Shown here: in pieces, positions 49,393-57,813 of the stretch
Numbering within the stretch: the stretch's first letter is position 1
Layout of the letters: each line of letters opens with the position of its first letter
Assembly: GCF_002847825.1 (NCBI RefSeq)
Contig: NZ_PKIZ01000009.1
Coordinates: 44,340 to 108,339 of the forward strand
Length of the DNA stretch: 64,000 nt
Reading direction: 5' to 3'
Source: Kytococcus schroeteri
GTDB taxonomy: Bacteria; Actinomycetota; Actinomycetes; Actinomycetales; Dermatophilaceae
Made by a program: the position numbers and the translations under genes
Notes under the pieces: generated by a model
Told to the model about the DNA's origin: nothing
The model's input: the letters and a program-made list of their open reading frames with translations, nothing else
Databases searched by the model: none

Positions 49393-50291
49393 ACCTGCGC
49401 GACCTCGAGTACCTGGTCGCCCTGGGCGACCACGGCAGCTTCGGTCGCGCCGCGGAGGCCTGCGGTGTCAGCCAGCCCACGCTGAGCACGCAGGTCAAGA
49501 AGCTGGAGGCGGCCCTGGGCTGCGCGCTCGTGGAGCGTGCGGGCCGCACCACGCGCCTCACCCCGGCCGGCGAGCAGATCGCCGGCCGGGCACGGCGCAT
49601 GCTCGGGCACGGCGACGCCATCCGGCGCATCGCCGAGCAGGCCCGCGACCCCCGGGCCGGCTCGCTGCGGCTGGGCATCTTCCCCACCCTCGCGCCGTAC
49701 CTGCTGCCGCACGTGGTGCCCGGCATCCGCGAGGCCCTCCCGGAGCTCAACCTGCTGCTGGTGGAGGAGCGCACGCCGGACCTCATGCGGCAGCTCCGGG
49801 AGGGCACCCTCGATGCGGTGGTGCTCGCCGGCCCGCTGACCGACCCCGGACTGGCGGTGGAGCCCCTCTTCCGTGAGGACTTCCTGCTGGCCGTGCCGCT
49901 GGACCACCCGCTGGCCGGGCAGGAGACGGTGGACCCCTCCGTGCTGGGCGACGAGTCGGTGCTCCTGCTGGAGGACGGCCACTGCCTGCGGGACCAGGCG
50001 CTCGACGTCTGCCGCTCCTCCGGCGCGGTGGAGATGGACGGCTTCCGCGCCACCTCCCTGGAGACCCTGCGGCACATGGTGGCCTCCGGGGTCGGGGTGA
50101 CCCTCATGCCCCGCATGGCGGTCGACCGCCCCGGCGGCCCCGGGGGAGTGGCGACGGTCGAGTTCACCGCGCCAGCACCCCATCGGGACATCGTGCTGGC
50201 GTGGCACGCCTCCTCGGTGCAGGCCGACCTCATGCCGGAGCTCGCCGAGCTGCTCCGCTCGGTGCCCGCGCCCCTGGCCACCCCGGCCTGA
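49389..50291 (+). CDS. oxyR: OxyR, peroxide-sensing LysR-type regulator
   Basis: A 300-residue protein starting at GTG 49389 (overlap with ahpF). The N-terminal HTH reads LRDLEYLVALGDHGSFGRAAEACGVSQPTLSTQVKKLEAALG. The regulatory domain contains LLEDGHCLRDQALDVC, which places cysteines exactly at positions 199 and 208, the peroxide-sensing pair of enteric OxyR. It should activate ahpC-ahpF-oxyR through the site at 46866-46912, forming a positive loop. The gene order ahpC-ahpF-oxyR on one strand makes regulator synthesis part of the response. Confidence 0.96.
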   Translation: MNLRDLEYLVALGDHGSFGRAAEACGVSQPTLSTQVKKLEAALGCALVERAGRTTRLTPAGEQIAGRARRMLGHGDAIRRIAEQARDPRAGSLRLGIFPTLAPYLLPHVVPGIREALPELNLLLVEERTPDLMRQLREGTLDAVVLAGPLTDPGLAVEPLFREDFLLAVPLDHPLAGQETVDPSVLGDESVLLLEDGHCLRDQALDVCRSSGAVEMDGFRATSLETLRHMVASGVGVTLMPRMAVDRPGGPGGVATVEFTAPAPHRDIVLAWHASSVQADLMPELAELLRSVPAPLATPA

Positions 50292-50323
50292 CGCCGCGGC
50301 AGGGGGGGTGGCACCATCGGGCC

Positions 50324-50905
50324 ATGGACCAGGAGCGCGGCAGTCCGGCGGTGGGCGAGGTGGAGGTTGATCGGCTGCGGCTGGCCGATGTGGAGTCCCT
50401 CGCCCGGGTGCACGGGATGATCTGGCGCGCGACCTACACCGGACTCCTCCCCGATGCGGTGCTGGACTCCCTCGACCCCGTCGCCGGGGCCGCCCGGTGG
50501 CGGGAGGCCGCGCAGCGCCTCGCGGACGAGGGCCCCACCGGTGCCGCCCACCCACTGGGCAGCAACGGCCCACCCCCGGTCGCGGACACCCGAGTGGCAC
50601 GCCAGCAGGACGGTCACGTGCTGGGTTTCATCTCCGTGGGCCCGCCCCGTGACGACGACCCCCCGGCGCCGAGGGAGCTGTGGGCGCTCAACCTGGACCC
50701 GGCCTGGCACGGCACGGGCCTGGCCGACCGCCTGCTGACCGCAGCCCTCCCGATGGGGCCCGCCTACCTGTGGGTGCTCGAGGGCAACGAGCGGGCGATC
50801 GCGTACTACGGCAAGCGGGGTTTCACCGACACCGGGCGGCGCAAGGAGCTCATCCACCGCACGGGGCCCACGGGTGTGGCGGAGTGGTGCCTCCTGCGCC
50901 CCTGA
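50324..50905 (+). CDS. GNAT-family N-acetyltransferase
   Basis: A 193-residue protein starting at ATG 50324. RLRLADVESLARVHGMIWRATYTGLLPDAVLDSLD is the N-terminal GNAT pattern seen in ribosomal-alanine or small-molecule acetyltransferases; LWALNLDPAWHGTGLADRLLTAALP carries the acetyl-CoA loop (HGTGLADRLL), and YLWVLEGNERAIAYYGKRGFTDTGRRKEL is the C-terminal motif B. The acceptor is unknown. The 199 bases between it and the next gene (50906-51104) hold nothing I can identify. Confidence 0.87.
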   Translation: MDQERGSPAVGEVEVDRLRLADVESLARVHGMIWRATYTGLLPDAVLDSLDPVAGAARWREAAQRLADEGPTGAAHPLGSNGPPPVADTRVARQQDGHVLGFISVGPPRDDDPPAPRELWALNLDPAWHGTGLADRLLTAALPMGPAYLWVLEGNERAIAYYGKRGFTDTGRRKELIHRTGPTGVAEWCLLRP

Positions 50906-51104
50906 GTCAGCCCCGGTTGCTGGACGCGCCGGTCCCGCCGGTCCGGTCCGCGCCGCCGGACCCACCCCGGCGCGGCACGGTACTGCGCCGTCGATGTGTC
51001 GCGGACCACGACGAGGGCGGCCGGTACCGCGGGCGGGGCGTGACCCGGCGGGGGCGAGGCTGCGCGCGGTGCCGGACGGCCTGGTGACCCCGGTCGGCTG
51101 AGCC

Positions 51105-52916
51105 TCAGCGCCCCAGGCGGCGGATGTCGTCGCGGTCGTCCAGGCGCGACCGGCGCCGGCGCACGCCCTTGGGCAGGGTGTGGTGCGGGGTGGTCCGGCG
51201 GCCCCGCAGCGCGCGGAACACCCACGTGTGCGGCACGTGCACGCCCGTGGCCAGCTTCTCCACGTCCGCGTCGCTGTACAGCGTGGAGGTGAGCTCGCCC
51301 AGGCCCTCGGCCGTGCCGAGCACCAGCAACGAGTCGCCCAGGTGCAGCGAGGTGCCGGGGGCGGGGGCCGCGGTGCGCTCCCGGCCGCGGCCGTGCACGG
51401 CCGGGTAGACCTCCAGCGGTTCCCCGCTCTCGGGGTGGGTCAGCAGCTGCTCCAGGGTGATGTGCCCGCCCTCCAGCCAGCGCACCAGGGCGGGGGCGTT
51501 CTCCTCGGTGACGTCCAGCCGTGCGGCCTGCGGGGTCTGCGTGCCCACGCGCGCCTGCAGGTCCTCCAGCACCCGGGCCCCCCACTCCTCGTCGCGCTCC
51601 ATCACCTTGCGCACGAAGTGCCAGTAGTTGGGGCTCACCAGGTAGGCCAGCGCCTCCCGGGAGATGAGCTCGGCCGGGTGGAAGGTGGCGTCGGGGGCGA
51701 AGGCCTTCACGGTGGAGCGGCGGCCCAGCGTCTTCTGCCGCAGCACCAGGAAGCAGTCCGGGTTGGCCTCGCGCACCCGGGCGGCCACCGAGAGGTTCAC
51801 GATGTCGCTCTCGGCGCCCACCACCACACCGGTCACGTCGTGCAGGTCCACCAGCTCCCCGGTGGGGCGCGCGTCGCGCACCTCCAGCCCGGCCCGCGTG
51901 AGGTCGCGGCTCACCTCCTCGCCGAACTCGCCGTCGCTCACCACGACCCACGGCCCGTCGTCGAGCCGCTCCCGGGGCTCCTCCAGCTCGGTGCCCGGAG
52001 GGCTCATGAGCCAGGTGGCGAGGCGGTGCACCGACGGCTTGCGCAGCTGCATCGTCAGGTAGGTGCCGAACTCGTCCAGCGGGTTGATGACGTGCTCCGG
52101 GAAGAAGTCCTGCATCCGGTCGGCCATGACCCGGCTGGTCGACCGGGCGATGACGGGCACGTCCGGGCGCAGCAGGTTGACGGTCATGACGATGGCGAGG
52201 TTGGTCTCGTCGTCCTCGGTCATGGCCAGTACGCCGTGGCACCACGGGCTGCCCAGCCCGGCGGTGCCGAGGGTGGTCACCTTGCGGGCGTCGCCGTGCA
52301 GGGCCAGCACGCGTCCGCCGCGGCGCCCCATCGCCATCCGCTCGAGCCGCTCGGCGTCGCCGTCCACCACCACCACGTCGCGCTCGATCGCCACGAGGCC
52401 CTCGACCACGCCCGTGCCGGCCTGGCCGTGCCCCACCACGATGTAGAACGGGTCGCGCGTGCGGCGCAGCGAGCGCATGAGCCGCAGCTCGGAGGTGGCC
52501 TCGCGGAAGCCGGGGGCGGTGAGCGTGTAGAACATCGCGGTCACCGCGTAGGTCCAGGTGAACACCGAGGCGAAGATCGACCCGGCCACCCACATGCGCT
52601 GGGGGATGGTGAACTCGTTGGGCACCTCGCCGTAGCCGATGGTGGTGGCCGTGTAGCTCATGACGTAGAACGCGTCGAACAGTGAGAGCCGGTGCGGGTT
52701 GCCGTCGGCGTCCACGCCGGGCATGAGCGAGAGGCCCACCACGCAGAAGGTGAACACGGCCACGATCATGAGCAGCGGTGCGCGCAGGCCGCGCAGGGTG
52801 GCGTTGACCACCTCCCGCGCCTGGTCGTCCACGGGCACCTCCACCTCGCGGCGGCGGCGGGACTCGGGGCGGGCCGCCCGGTGGTGGGCGGTCATCCGCG
52901 TCAGGGGGTTGACCAC
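51105..52916 (-). CDS. Ion channel with RCK/TrkA-N domains (potassium channel-like)
   Basis: A protein of about 603 residues (GTG 52916; ATG 52895 is an alternative). After a basic N-terminus there are two membrane helices flanking a pore loop (LLMIVAVFTFCVVGLSLMP; SLFDAFYVMSYTATTIGYGEVP; WVAGSIFASVFTWTYAVTAMFYTL). The filter reads TTIGYGE, close to the K+ signature TxGYG. Then come a TrkA-N NAD-binding RCK domain (FYIVVGHGQAGTGVVEGLVAIERDVVVVDGD), a second RCK-like domain (PWVVVSDGEFGEEVSRDL) and a C-terminal TrkA-C-like part (GTSLHLGDSLLVLGTAEGL). It is a ligand-gated K+ channel by architecture. A small membrane protein is encoded just upstream. Confidence 0.88.
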   Translation of the reverse strand: MVNPLTRMTAHHRAARPESRRRREVEVPVDDQAREVVNATLRGLRAPLLMIVAVFTFCVVGLSLMPGVDADGNPHRLSLFDAFYVMSYTATTIGYGEVPNEFTIPQRMWVAGSIFASVFTWTYAVTAMFYTLTAPGFREATSELRLMRSLRRTRDPFYIVVGHGQAGTGVVEGLVAIERDVVVVDGDAERLERMAMGRRGGRVLALHGDARKVTTLGTAGLGSPWCHGVLAMTEDDETNLAIVMTVNLLRPDVPVIARSTSRVMADRMQDFFPEHVINPLDEFGTYLTMQLRKPSVHRLATWLMSPPGTELEEPRERLDDGPWVVVSDGEFGEEVSRDLTRAGLEVRDARPTGELVDLHDVTGVVVGAESDIVNLSVAARVREANPDCFLVLRQKTLGRRSTVKAFAPDATFHPAELISREALAYLVSPNYWHFVRKVMERDEEWGARVLEDLQARVGTQTPQAARLDVTEENAPALVRWLEGGHITLEQLLTHPESGEPLEVYPAVHGRGRERTAAPAPGTSLHLGDSLLVLGTAEGLGELTSTLYSDADVEKLATGVHVPHTWVFRALRGRRTTPHHTLPKGVRRRRSRLDDRDDIRRLGR

Positions 52917-52926
52917 GGGGTGGACC

Positions 52927-53313
52927 TCAGCGGCCGCGGTAGTTCACGGTCTCGATGACGAGGATCACCAGCGAGACGAGGTTGGCCAGCAGCGCGCCGA
53001 TGGCCAGCGACACCACGGACGACATGGCCTGCGCGTCGATGGGGGCGTCCCGGCCCTGGTCGATCCACACCCAGACGGCGGTGGCGGCGAGCAGCTGCAG
53101 GCAGGAGACGAGGCTGGCGGCCAGGTGCACCGCGCCCACGTGGGTGCGGTCGCCCAGCTTGAGCACGGCGGCCACGAGGTTGACCACGAGGGCGGCGTAG
53201 AGCTCGTAGGAGTTGTGCAGGTCGGGATCGCTGATGTCCCCCGTCACGTAACCCAGGTTGAGGGTGGCGGCCAGGAGCACGAAGAAACCGAAGACGACCT
53301 TCTCGAAGTTCAC
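52927..53313 (-). CDS. Small four-helix membrane protein (DUF6394-like), channel partner
   Basis: A 128-residue protein starting at GTG 53313 behind a GGGGGG tract. Four hydrophobic segments: FEKVVFGFFVLLAATLNLGYVTGDI, LYAALVVNLVAAVLKLGD, AVHLAASLVSCLQLLAATAVWVWI and MSSVVSLAIGALLANLVSLVILVIETV. I recognise the pattern NFEKVVFGFF ... VNLVAAVLKLGDRTHVGAVHLA as a conserved uncharacterised family, possibly DUF6394. The gene ends 10 bases before the channel gene starts, so the two are almost certainly one operon and may form one complex. Confidence 0.75.
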   Translation of the reverse strand: MNFEKVVFGFFVLLAATLNLGYVTGDISDPDLHNSYELYAALVVNLVAAVLKLGDRTHVGAVHLAASLVSCLQLLAATAVWVWIDQGRDAPIDAQAMSSVVSLAIGALLANLVSLVILVIETVNYRGR

Positions 53314-53360
53314 GCCCCCCACCGTACGTGCTCCCCCACCCGGTCGAGGGGCACAAGAGA

Positions 53361-53394
53361 GGGAGCCACCGGACCCCTCAGTACGGTGGCTCCC
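53361..53394. repeat. Hairpin in the divergent channel/two-component intergenic region
   Basis: GGGAGCCACC (53361-53370) and GGTGGCTCCC (53385-53394) form a perfect 10-bp stem; outer GGCACAAG (53350-53357) and CTTGTGTGCC (53400-53409) extend it with a bulge. It lies about 48 bases upstream of the small membrane protein start and probably falls in that gene's 5' leader. Confidence 0.55.
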
Positions 53395-53508
53395 TGTCCC
53401 TTGTGTGCCGCTCCGGCGTTCCTCCAGAAGGCCGGCGGCCGAGAACGTGTCCCTCGCTCTCGATGTGTCCCATACAAACCCGGCCACATCTCACGTCTCG
53501 CACGCGTT

Positions 53509-53526
53509 GCTCACAGGACGTTCACA
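53509..53526 (+). promoter_or_regulatory. OmpR-type direct repeat upstream of the response regulator
   Basis: GCTCACA (53509-53515) and GTTCACA (53520-53526) repeat with an 11-base period, the typical spacing for OmpR/PhoB-family dimers. They lie 39-56 bases before GTG 53565. TACTGT (53553-53558), 6 bases before the GTG, could be the -10, making the mRNA leaderless. A single GTTCACA also occurs at 56165-56171 in front of the lipoprotein gene. Confidence 0.45.
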
Positions 53527-53564
53527 ACTTTCGCGTGAGCACGCCCGCCTCCTACTGTGGCCCC

Positions 53565-54251
53565 GTGACCGTGAACCAGAACGTCCACGTCCTGCTGGTC
53601 GAGGACGACGAGATGCTCCGAGAGACGACCGCCCTGGTGCTGGAGCGCCAGGGGTTCTCCGTGTCCACGGCCGCCGACGGCGTGGACGGCCTGGACGCGC
53701 TGCGCCGTGAGCGCTTCGACGTGGCGGTGGTGGACGTGATGATGCCGCGCATGGACGGCATCACGTTCGCTCGCAAGGTGCGGGAGGACTCCGACCTGCC
53801 CATCGTGCTGCTCACCGCGCGCGACCTGCCGCACGACCAGCTCGCCGGCTTCCAGGTGGGCGTGGACGACTACGTGACCAAGCCCTTCGACGGCGAGGTG
53901 CTGGCCGCCCGCCTCCGCGCGGTGCTGCGCCGGGTGGACACCGTGCCGACCGAGCCGACGACCACCACCATCCGGGTGGCGGACCTGACGGTGAACCGCG
54001 ACGGAATGGTGGTGCAGAAGGCCGGGGAGACCATCAGCCTGAGCGCCACCGAGTTCCGCCTGCTGGAGGTGCTGCTGGACCACCGCGGCCGGGTGCTCTC
54101 GCGCCACCAGCTGCTGGAGATGGTGTGGGACATCGGCTCGTGGGGTGACACCCACGTCGTGGAGGTCACCGTGCAGCGCCTGCGCCGCAAGATCGGCGCC
54201 GAGCGCATCGTCACCGTCCGCGGAGCGGGCTACAAGCTGGTGGATGCGTGA
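53565..54251 (+). CDS. OmpR/PhoB-family response regulator
   Basis: A 228-residue protein; GTG 53565 gives the standard N-terminus (VTVNQNVHVLLVEDDEMLRE). The receiver has Asp57 in VAVVDVMMPRMDG, LLTAR and DYVTKPFDGEVLAARLRAVLRR. The winged-helix DNA-binding domain follows (SLSATEFRLLEVLLDHRGRVLSRHQLLEMVWDIGSWGDTHVVEVTVQRLRRKIGAERIVTVRGAGYKL). No ribosome site is visible, supporting a leaderless mRNA. It overlaps the kinase start by GTGA. Confidence 0.95.
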   Translation: MTVNQNVHVLLVEDDEMLRETTALVLERQGFSVSTAADGVDGLDALRRERFDVAVVDVMMPRMDGITFARKVREDSDLPIVLLTARDLPHDQLAGFQVGVDDYVTKPFDGEVLAARLRAVLRRVDTVPTEPTTTTIRVADLTVNRDGMVVQKAGETISLSATEFRLLEVLLDHRGRVLSRHQLLEMVWDIGSWGDTHVVEVTVQRLRRKIGAERIVTVRGAGYKLVDA

Positions 54252-55618
54252 GCCCGGACCGTTCCGGGGACCCCGAGGCCCCCAGGCGCCGCACCGGCGG
54301 CATCCCCACCCACCGCCTCGACGCGGCGGTGACCGGCCCGATGCGGGTGAGCGGCCGCAGCGCTCGTCGGGACCAGCGACTGGGGGGCACCCGCTGGCGT
54401 GACTCCATCCGGACCCGGATCGTACTGGCGGTGCTGCTGGTCTCGATGGTCACCAGCGCCGGCCTGGGGGTGCTCCTGGCCTCGCAGGCCTCGGACGCCG
54501 CGCGTGAGAACCTGCGCCAGCAGGCCGTGAGCCGGCTCGACACGGTGAGCGCCTCCTACCGGCTGGACGGGCGTGTGCGCCGCGGTGCCACGGCCGACCC
54601 GGACGTGCCGCCCCGGGAGCTCGTGCAGGGCATGGAGCAGGGGGAGCGGCGGAGCTACTACGACGGCGACACGATGTGGGCCACCGAGCGGCTCGGCAAG
54701 GACGTGCTGCTCACCGTGCAGCTGGACGACGACATGCTGCGCCAGCAGGACGCCGAGCGGCTGCGGACCCTGCTGCTCTCCCTGGCGCTGGCCTCGGCCA
54801 TCTCCGCGGCGGCGGCCTGGACGCTCGGCAACGCCCTCTCGAGCCGGCTCCGCAGCGCGGCCACGGCCGCCACGGCCATGGCAGAGGGGGACACCACGGC
54901 CCGCACGGACACCGGCGGACGTGACGAGGTGGCCGCGCTCACCCGGGCCGTGGACACCCTCGCGGTGACCCTGCAGAGCCGCCTGGCGGCAGAGCGCGCC
55001 TTCACGGCGGACGTGGCGCACGAGCTGCGCACCCCGGTGACGGGGCTCGTGAGTGCCGTCGAGCTGCTCCCCGAGGGGCGCCCGGCCACGTTGGTGCGCA
55101 CGCAGGTGGGCCGGCTGCGGCGCCTGGTGGAGGACCTGCTGGAGGTCTCCCGGCTGGAGAGCGGGTCGGAGGTGGCCACCCTGGAGGAGCACGACCTCGG
55201 CGAGGTGGTGGACCGCACGGTGCGCTTCCTGGCGGTCTCCGCCCCGTGCGAGCGGGTGGAGCTGCGGGGCGAGTCGCCGCAGCAGGTCCTCATCGACCCG
55301 CGGCGCTTCGAGCGGATCATGGCCAACCTGCTGGTCAACGTGCAGCGCCACGGGGGCGGTCACTGCGTGATCACCGTGGTGCGCCGCGCGGTGGTGGTGG
55401 ACGACTTCGGGGACGGCTACCCCGCGGAGATCCTCGAGCACGGCCCGCAGCGCTTCCACGGCAGCGGGGCGAGCAAGGGCACCGGGCTCGGCCTGACCAT
55501 CATCTCCAAGCAGGCGGCCACGATGGGGGCGACGGTGGAGTTCGACCGGGCCCGCACCGGCGGGGCGCGCACGGTGCTGCGCTTCCAGGCCGCCGACGCT
55601 CAGTGGGGCAGCTCGTAG
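54248..55618 (+). CDS. Sensor histidine kinase (HisKA/HAMP type)
   Basis: A 456-residue protein starting at GTG 54248 (overlap with the regulator). A cytosolic N-terminus of about 50 residues is followed by TM1 (RTRIVLAVLLVSMVTSAGLGVLLASQ), an extracytoplasmic sensor loop of about 100 residues rich in charged residues, TM2 (TLLLSLALASAISAAAAWTLG), HAMP (LSSRLRSAATAATAMAEGD), HisKA with phospho-accepting His258 (AFTADVAHELRTPVTG), and a HATPase domain (IMANLLVNVQRHGGGH for the N box; GASKGTGLGLTIISKQA for the G2 box). The 3' end overlaps the convergent lipoprotein gene by 19 bases, which may link their expression. Confidence 0.94.
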   Translation: MSPDRSGDPEAPRRRTGGIPTHRLDAAVTGPMRVSGRSARRDQRLGGTRWRDSIRTRIVLAVLLVSMVTSAGLGVLLASQASDAARENLRQQAVSRLDTVSASYRLDGRVRRGATADPDVPPRELVQGMEQGERRSYYDGDTMWATERLGKDVLLTVQLDDDMLRQQDAERLRTLLLSLALASAISAAAAWTLGNALSSRLRSAATAATAMAEGDTTARTDTGGRDEVAALTRAVDTLAVTLQSRLAAERAFTADVAHELRTPVTGLVSAVELLPEGRPATLVRTQVGRLRRLVEDLLEVSRLESGSEVATLEEHDLGEVVDRTVRFLAVSAPCERVELRGESPQQVLIDPRRFERIMANLLVNVQRHGGGHCVITVVRRAVVVDDFGDGYPAEILEHGPQRFHGSGASKGTGLGLTIISKQAATMGATVEFDRARTGGARTVLRFQAADAQWGSS

Positions 55619-56115
55619 GTCTCCTGCGAGGTGGAGCCCAGCGGCCGCCCGTCCACGAAGTGGACCACGATCGAGGTGTAGACGCTGCCGGCCTCGGAGG
55701 TCTTCACCTCGGGGGCCTCCACCTCCACCTGATAGCTCTCCAGGGTCCCCTCGGCACAGTTGGGCTGGCAGTTGTTCACGCTGAACTCCCCGGTGCCCTT
55801 GGCGCTCCGGGCGTCCCACTCCGCCCACTGCAGCTTGCTCAGGGTGGCGTTGGTGTCCTGGCAGTCGAGGCTGAGGGTGGGCGGGCGCACCATCGTGCCC
55901 TCGCCGAGGCAGTCGAGGACCTGCGGCTCGGGCTCCGTCGAGGCGTGGTCGCCCCCGGCCGCCTCGGCCTGGCCGACGCCGGAGGCGGAGGGGGCGCTGG
56001 TGCTCGTCTCCGCGCCGTGGGACTGCGGGACCTCGTCGGCGCCGGAGCAGGCGGCCAGCAGCACCGGGGCCACGGCCGGGAGGGCCCAGCGGGGGGATCG
56101 GGTGATGCGGTGCAT
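55600..56115 (-). CDS. Putative lipoprotein of unknown function
   Basis: A 171-residue protein starting at ATG 56115. The signal peptide ends in the lipobox LLAAC (Cys about residue 23), followed by a Ser/Ala/Glu-rich linker. The folded part has four to five cysteines (VLDCLGEG, LSLDCQDTN, VNNCQPNCAEG) that could form disulfides, and a C-terminal SVYTSIVVHFVDGRPLGSTSQETYELPH. I do not recognise the family. Convergent overlap with the histidine kinase gene and a GTTCACA motif about 50 bases upstream suggest it is a target or accessory sensor of that system, as CseA is for CseBC in Streptomyces; this is inference. Confidence 0.7.
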   Translation of the reverse strand: MHRITRSPRWALPAVAPVLLAACSGADEVPQSHGAETSTSAPSASGVGQAEAAGGDHASTEPEPQVLDCLGEGTMVRPPTLSLDCQDTNATLSKLQWAEWDARSAKGTGEFSVNNCQPNCAEGTLESYQVEVEAPEVKTSEAGSVYTSIVVHFVDGRPLGSTSQETYELPH

Positions 56116-56354
56116 GGACGTCCTCGGATCGGGGGTGGGGCCACGGAGCAGTCTGCGCCACCAAGTTCACAAACCGCGCACGCGGGCCGGGCCGAGCCGC
56201 CCGGGACGGGGCCGCGAGGGCGTGGCGAACCGCCGTCGCGCCCGCCCCGGAAGCGTGGGGTGCAGCGGATATCCTCTGCCCAGGACTTCTGTCCCCCGGG
56301 CCGCCGCGGGGGACGAGACCGGCCACTCCCAGCACGGCGGACGAAGGAGCACTC

Positions 56355-57641
56355 ATGAGTGACAAGTGGGGCGAGGGCGACCACCTCGATGCCCGCGACG
56401 GTGACGAGGTCGACCGCTACGACGCGGTCGACGACGGGGGTGAGGAGTGGTACGAGGTCTCCCGCCGCTACCGCCGTGGACTGGGTGGGTGGTGGTGGCT
56501 GGCGCTGCTGGCCATCCCGCTGCTGCTGGCCCTGCTGGGCAGCCTGCTCGACAAGGGCGGTGACGAGCCGGCGGAGGAGAAGACCACCACCGCGGCCGAG
56601 ACCTCCTCCTCGGTGCAGGACTCCGGCGACGCCGTGGCGGCCGACTCGGTCTCCTACGAGGGCGACAAGGACAAGGTCACCTTCACGGCCTCCGCCCCGA
56701 GCGAGTCCGACAAGGACGCGCTCGTCAAGGCCGTCGAGGACGCCAACGAGGGCCGCACCGTGGACGCTCAGGTGTCCGTGGACGAGAAGGCGCCGCTGGT
56801 GGAGGGCGCCCAGCTGGGTGCGCTGACCAACGCGCTGAAGGCCGGTGGCGAGGGCCTCACGGTGTCCGGTGACGCCTCCGCCCTGACGCTCTCCGGCGAG
56901 GTCGCCGACGAGGCCGCCCGCAAGACCGTGGCCAAGGAGTTCGCCACCGTCTACCCGGACGCCAGGATCACCAACGAGCTGACCGTCGGCGGCAAGCCGG
57001 CCCCGGCCGAGCCGAGCCCGTCGGAGCCGGCCGCGTCGAGCAAGCCCGCCGAGCCGAGCCCGTCGCAGTCCTCGAGCGAGGCCCCGGAGCCCAGTGCCTC
57101 GGAGCCGACCGAGTCCAGCAAGCCGGCCGAGCCGTCGCCCACCGCGAAGCCGAGCACGTCCGAGCCCACCGAGTCCTCCGCCCCGGAGCCGTCGCCCACC
57201 AGCGAGGCCCCGAAGCCCGAGCCGACCACCCCGAAGCCGAGCCCGTCCGGCCCGGCCCCGGTGTCCGCCATCGGCGACCTCACCTGTGAGAACGCCAAGG
57301 TCTCGATGGACCGCGTCAACGCGGCCAACCCGATCCGCTTCCCGTCCAGCAGCGACGCCCTGTACGGCGACTCCGCTCTGGCCGCGGGCCAGATCGGTGC
57401 CAAGCTGGCCGGCTGCGACTTCGACGTCGTGGTCATCGGGCACACCGACAACGTCGGGGGCGACGTGAACGAGAAGCTCAGCGCCTACCGCGCCGAGAAG
57501 GTCGCGCAGGCCCTCGTGGTGGCCGGTGTGGACAACAGCCGCATCGAGCAGAAGAACGCGGCCGCGTCGCAGCCCGTCGCGAGCAACAAGACCGAGGACG
57601 GGCGGGCCAAGAACCGTCGCGTCACCATCCAGGTGAAGTGA
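56355..57641 (+). CDS. arfA: ArfA-like OmpA-domain envelope protein
   Basis: A 428-residue protein starting at ATG 56355 (GAAGGAG upstream). An acidic cytosolic N-terminus of about 35 residues precedes one membrane helix (WWWLALLAIPLLLALLGSLL). Two BON-like segments follow (about 95-215; VEDANEGRTVDAQVSVDEKAPLVEGAQLG, LTLSGEVADEAARKTVAKEFATVYPDARITNEL). Then comes a roughly 95-residue linker of repeated E-P-S-P/S-K-P-A type, and a C-terminal OmpA domain (FPSSSDALYGDSALAAGQIGAKLAGCDFDVVVIGHTDNVGGDVNEKLSAYRAEKVAQALV ... NRRVTIQVK). This is the architecture of mycobacterial ArfA (TM-BON-OmpA). It is likely a peptidoglycan-binding envelope protein, and the first gene of an arfABC-like operon. Confidence 0.9.
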   Translation: MSDKWGEGDHLDARDGDEVDRYDAVDDGGEEWYEVSRRYRRGLGGWWWLALLAIPLLLALLGSLLDKGGDEPAEEKTTTAAETSSSVQDSGDAVAADSVSYEGDKDKVTFTASAPSESDKDALVKAVEDANEGRTVDAQVSVDEKAPLVEGAQLGALTNALKAGGEGLTVSGDASALTLSGEVADEAARKTVAKEFATVYPDARITNELTVGGKPAPAEPSPSEPAASSKPAEPSPSQSSSEAPEPSASEPTESSKPAEPSPTAKPSTSEPTESSAPEPSPTSEAPKPEPTTPKPSPSGPAPVSAIGDLTCENAKVSMDRVNAANPIRFPSSSDALYGDSALAAGQIGAKLAGCDFDVVVIGHTDNVGGDVNEKLSAYRAEKVAQALVVAGVDNSRIEQKNAAASQPVASNKTEDGRAKNRRVTIQVK

Positions 57642-57654
57642 GAGGAGAGGACCG

Positions 57655-57813
57655 ATGGGTGAATTCCTGATGGAGTGGCTCTGGTACCTCGTGGCGTTCG
57701 TCGTCGGCGCGCTGGCGATGTACGTGGTCGTGGGCATGACCGTCCCGGCGGATTCCGAGGAGGCCGCCTTCGCCGACCTTCCCGGCGCACGTGAGATCGG
57801 AGACGACGAGTGA
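57655..57813 (+). CDS. arfB: Small single-helix membrane protein, ArfB-like
   Basis: A 52-residue protein starting at ATG 57655 with AGGAGAGG upstream. It has one membrane helix (FLMEWLWYLVAFVVGALAMYVVVG) and an acidic tail (DSEEAAFADLPGAREIGDDE). The size, single helix and position between an ArfA-like and an ArfC-like gene match the mycobacterial channel accessory protein ArfB. Its stop overlaps the GTG of the next gene by 4 bases. Low sequence complexity makes the family call depend on context. Confidence 0.8.
   Translation: MGEFLMEWLWYLVAFVVGALAMYVVVGMTVPADSEEAAFADLPGAREIGDDE

Noticed and set aside
50906..51104. Possible small gene in the gap after the GNAT gene
   Set aside because: Short GC-driven frames only, no ribosome site, no recognisable motif.
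57001..57250. Tandem DNA repeat in the ArfA-like gene
   Set aside because: The periodicity comes from a coding Pro/Ser/Glu linker (E-P-S-P type) within the gene, not from an independent repeat element.
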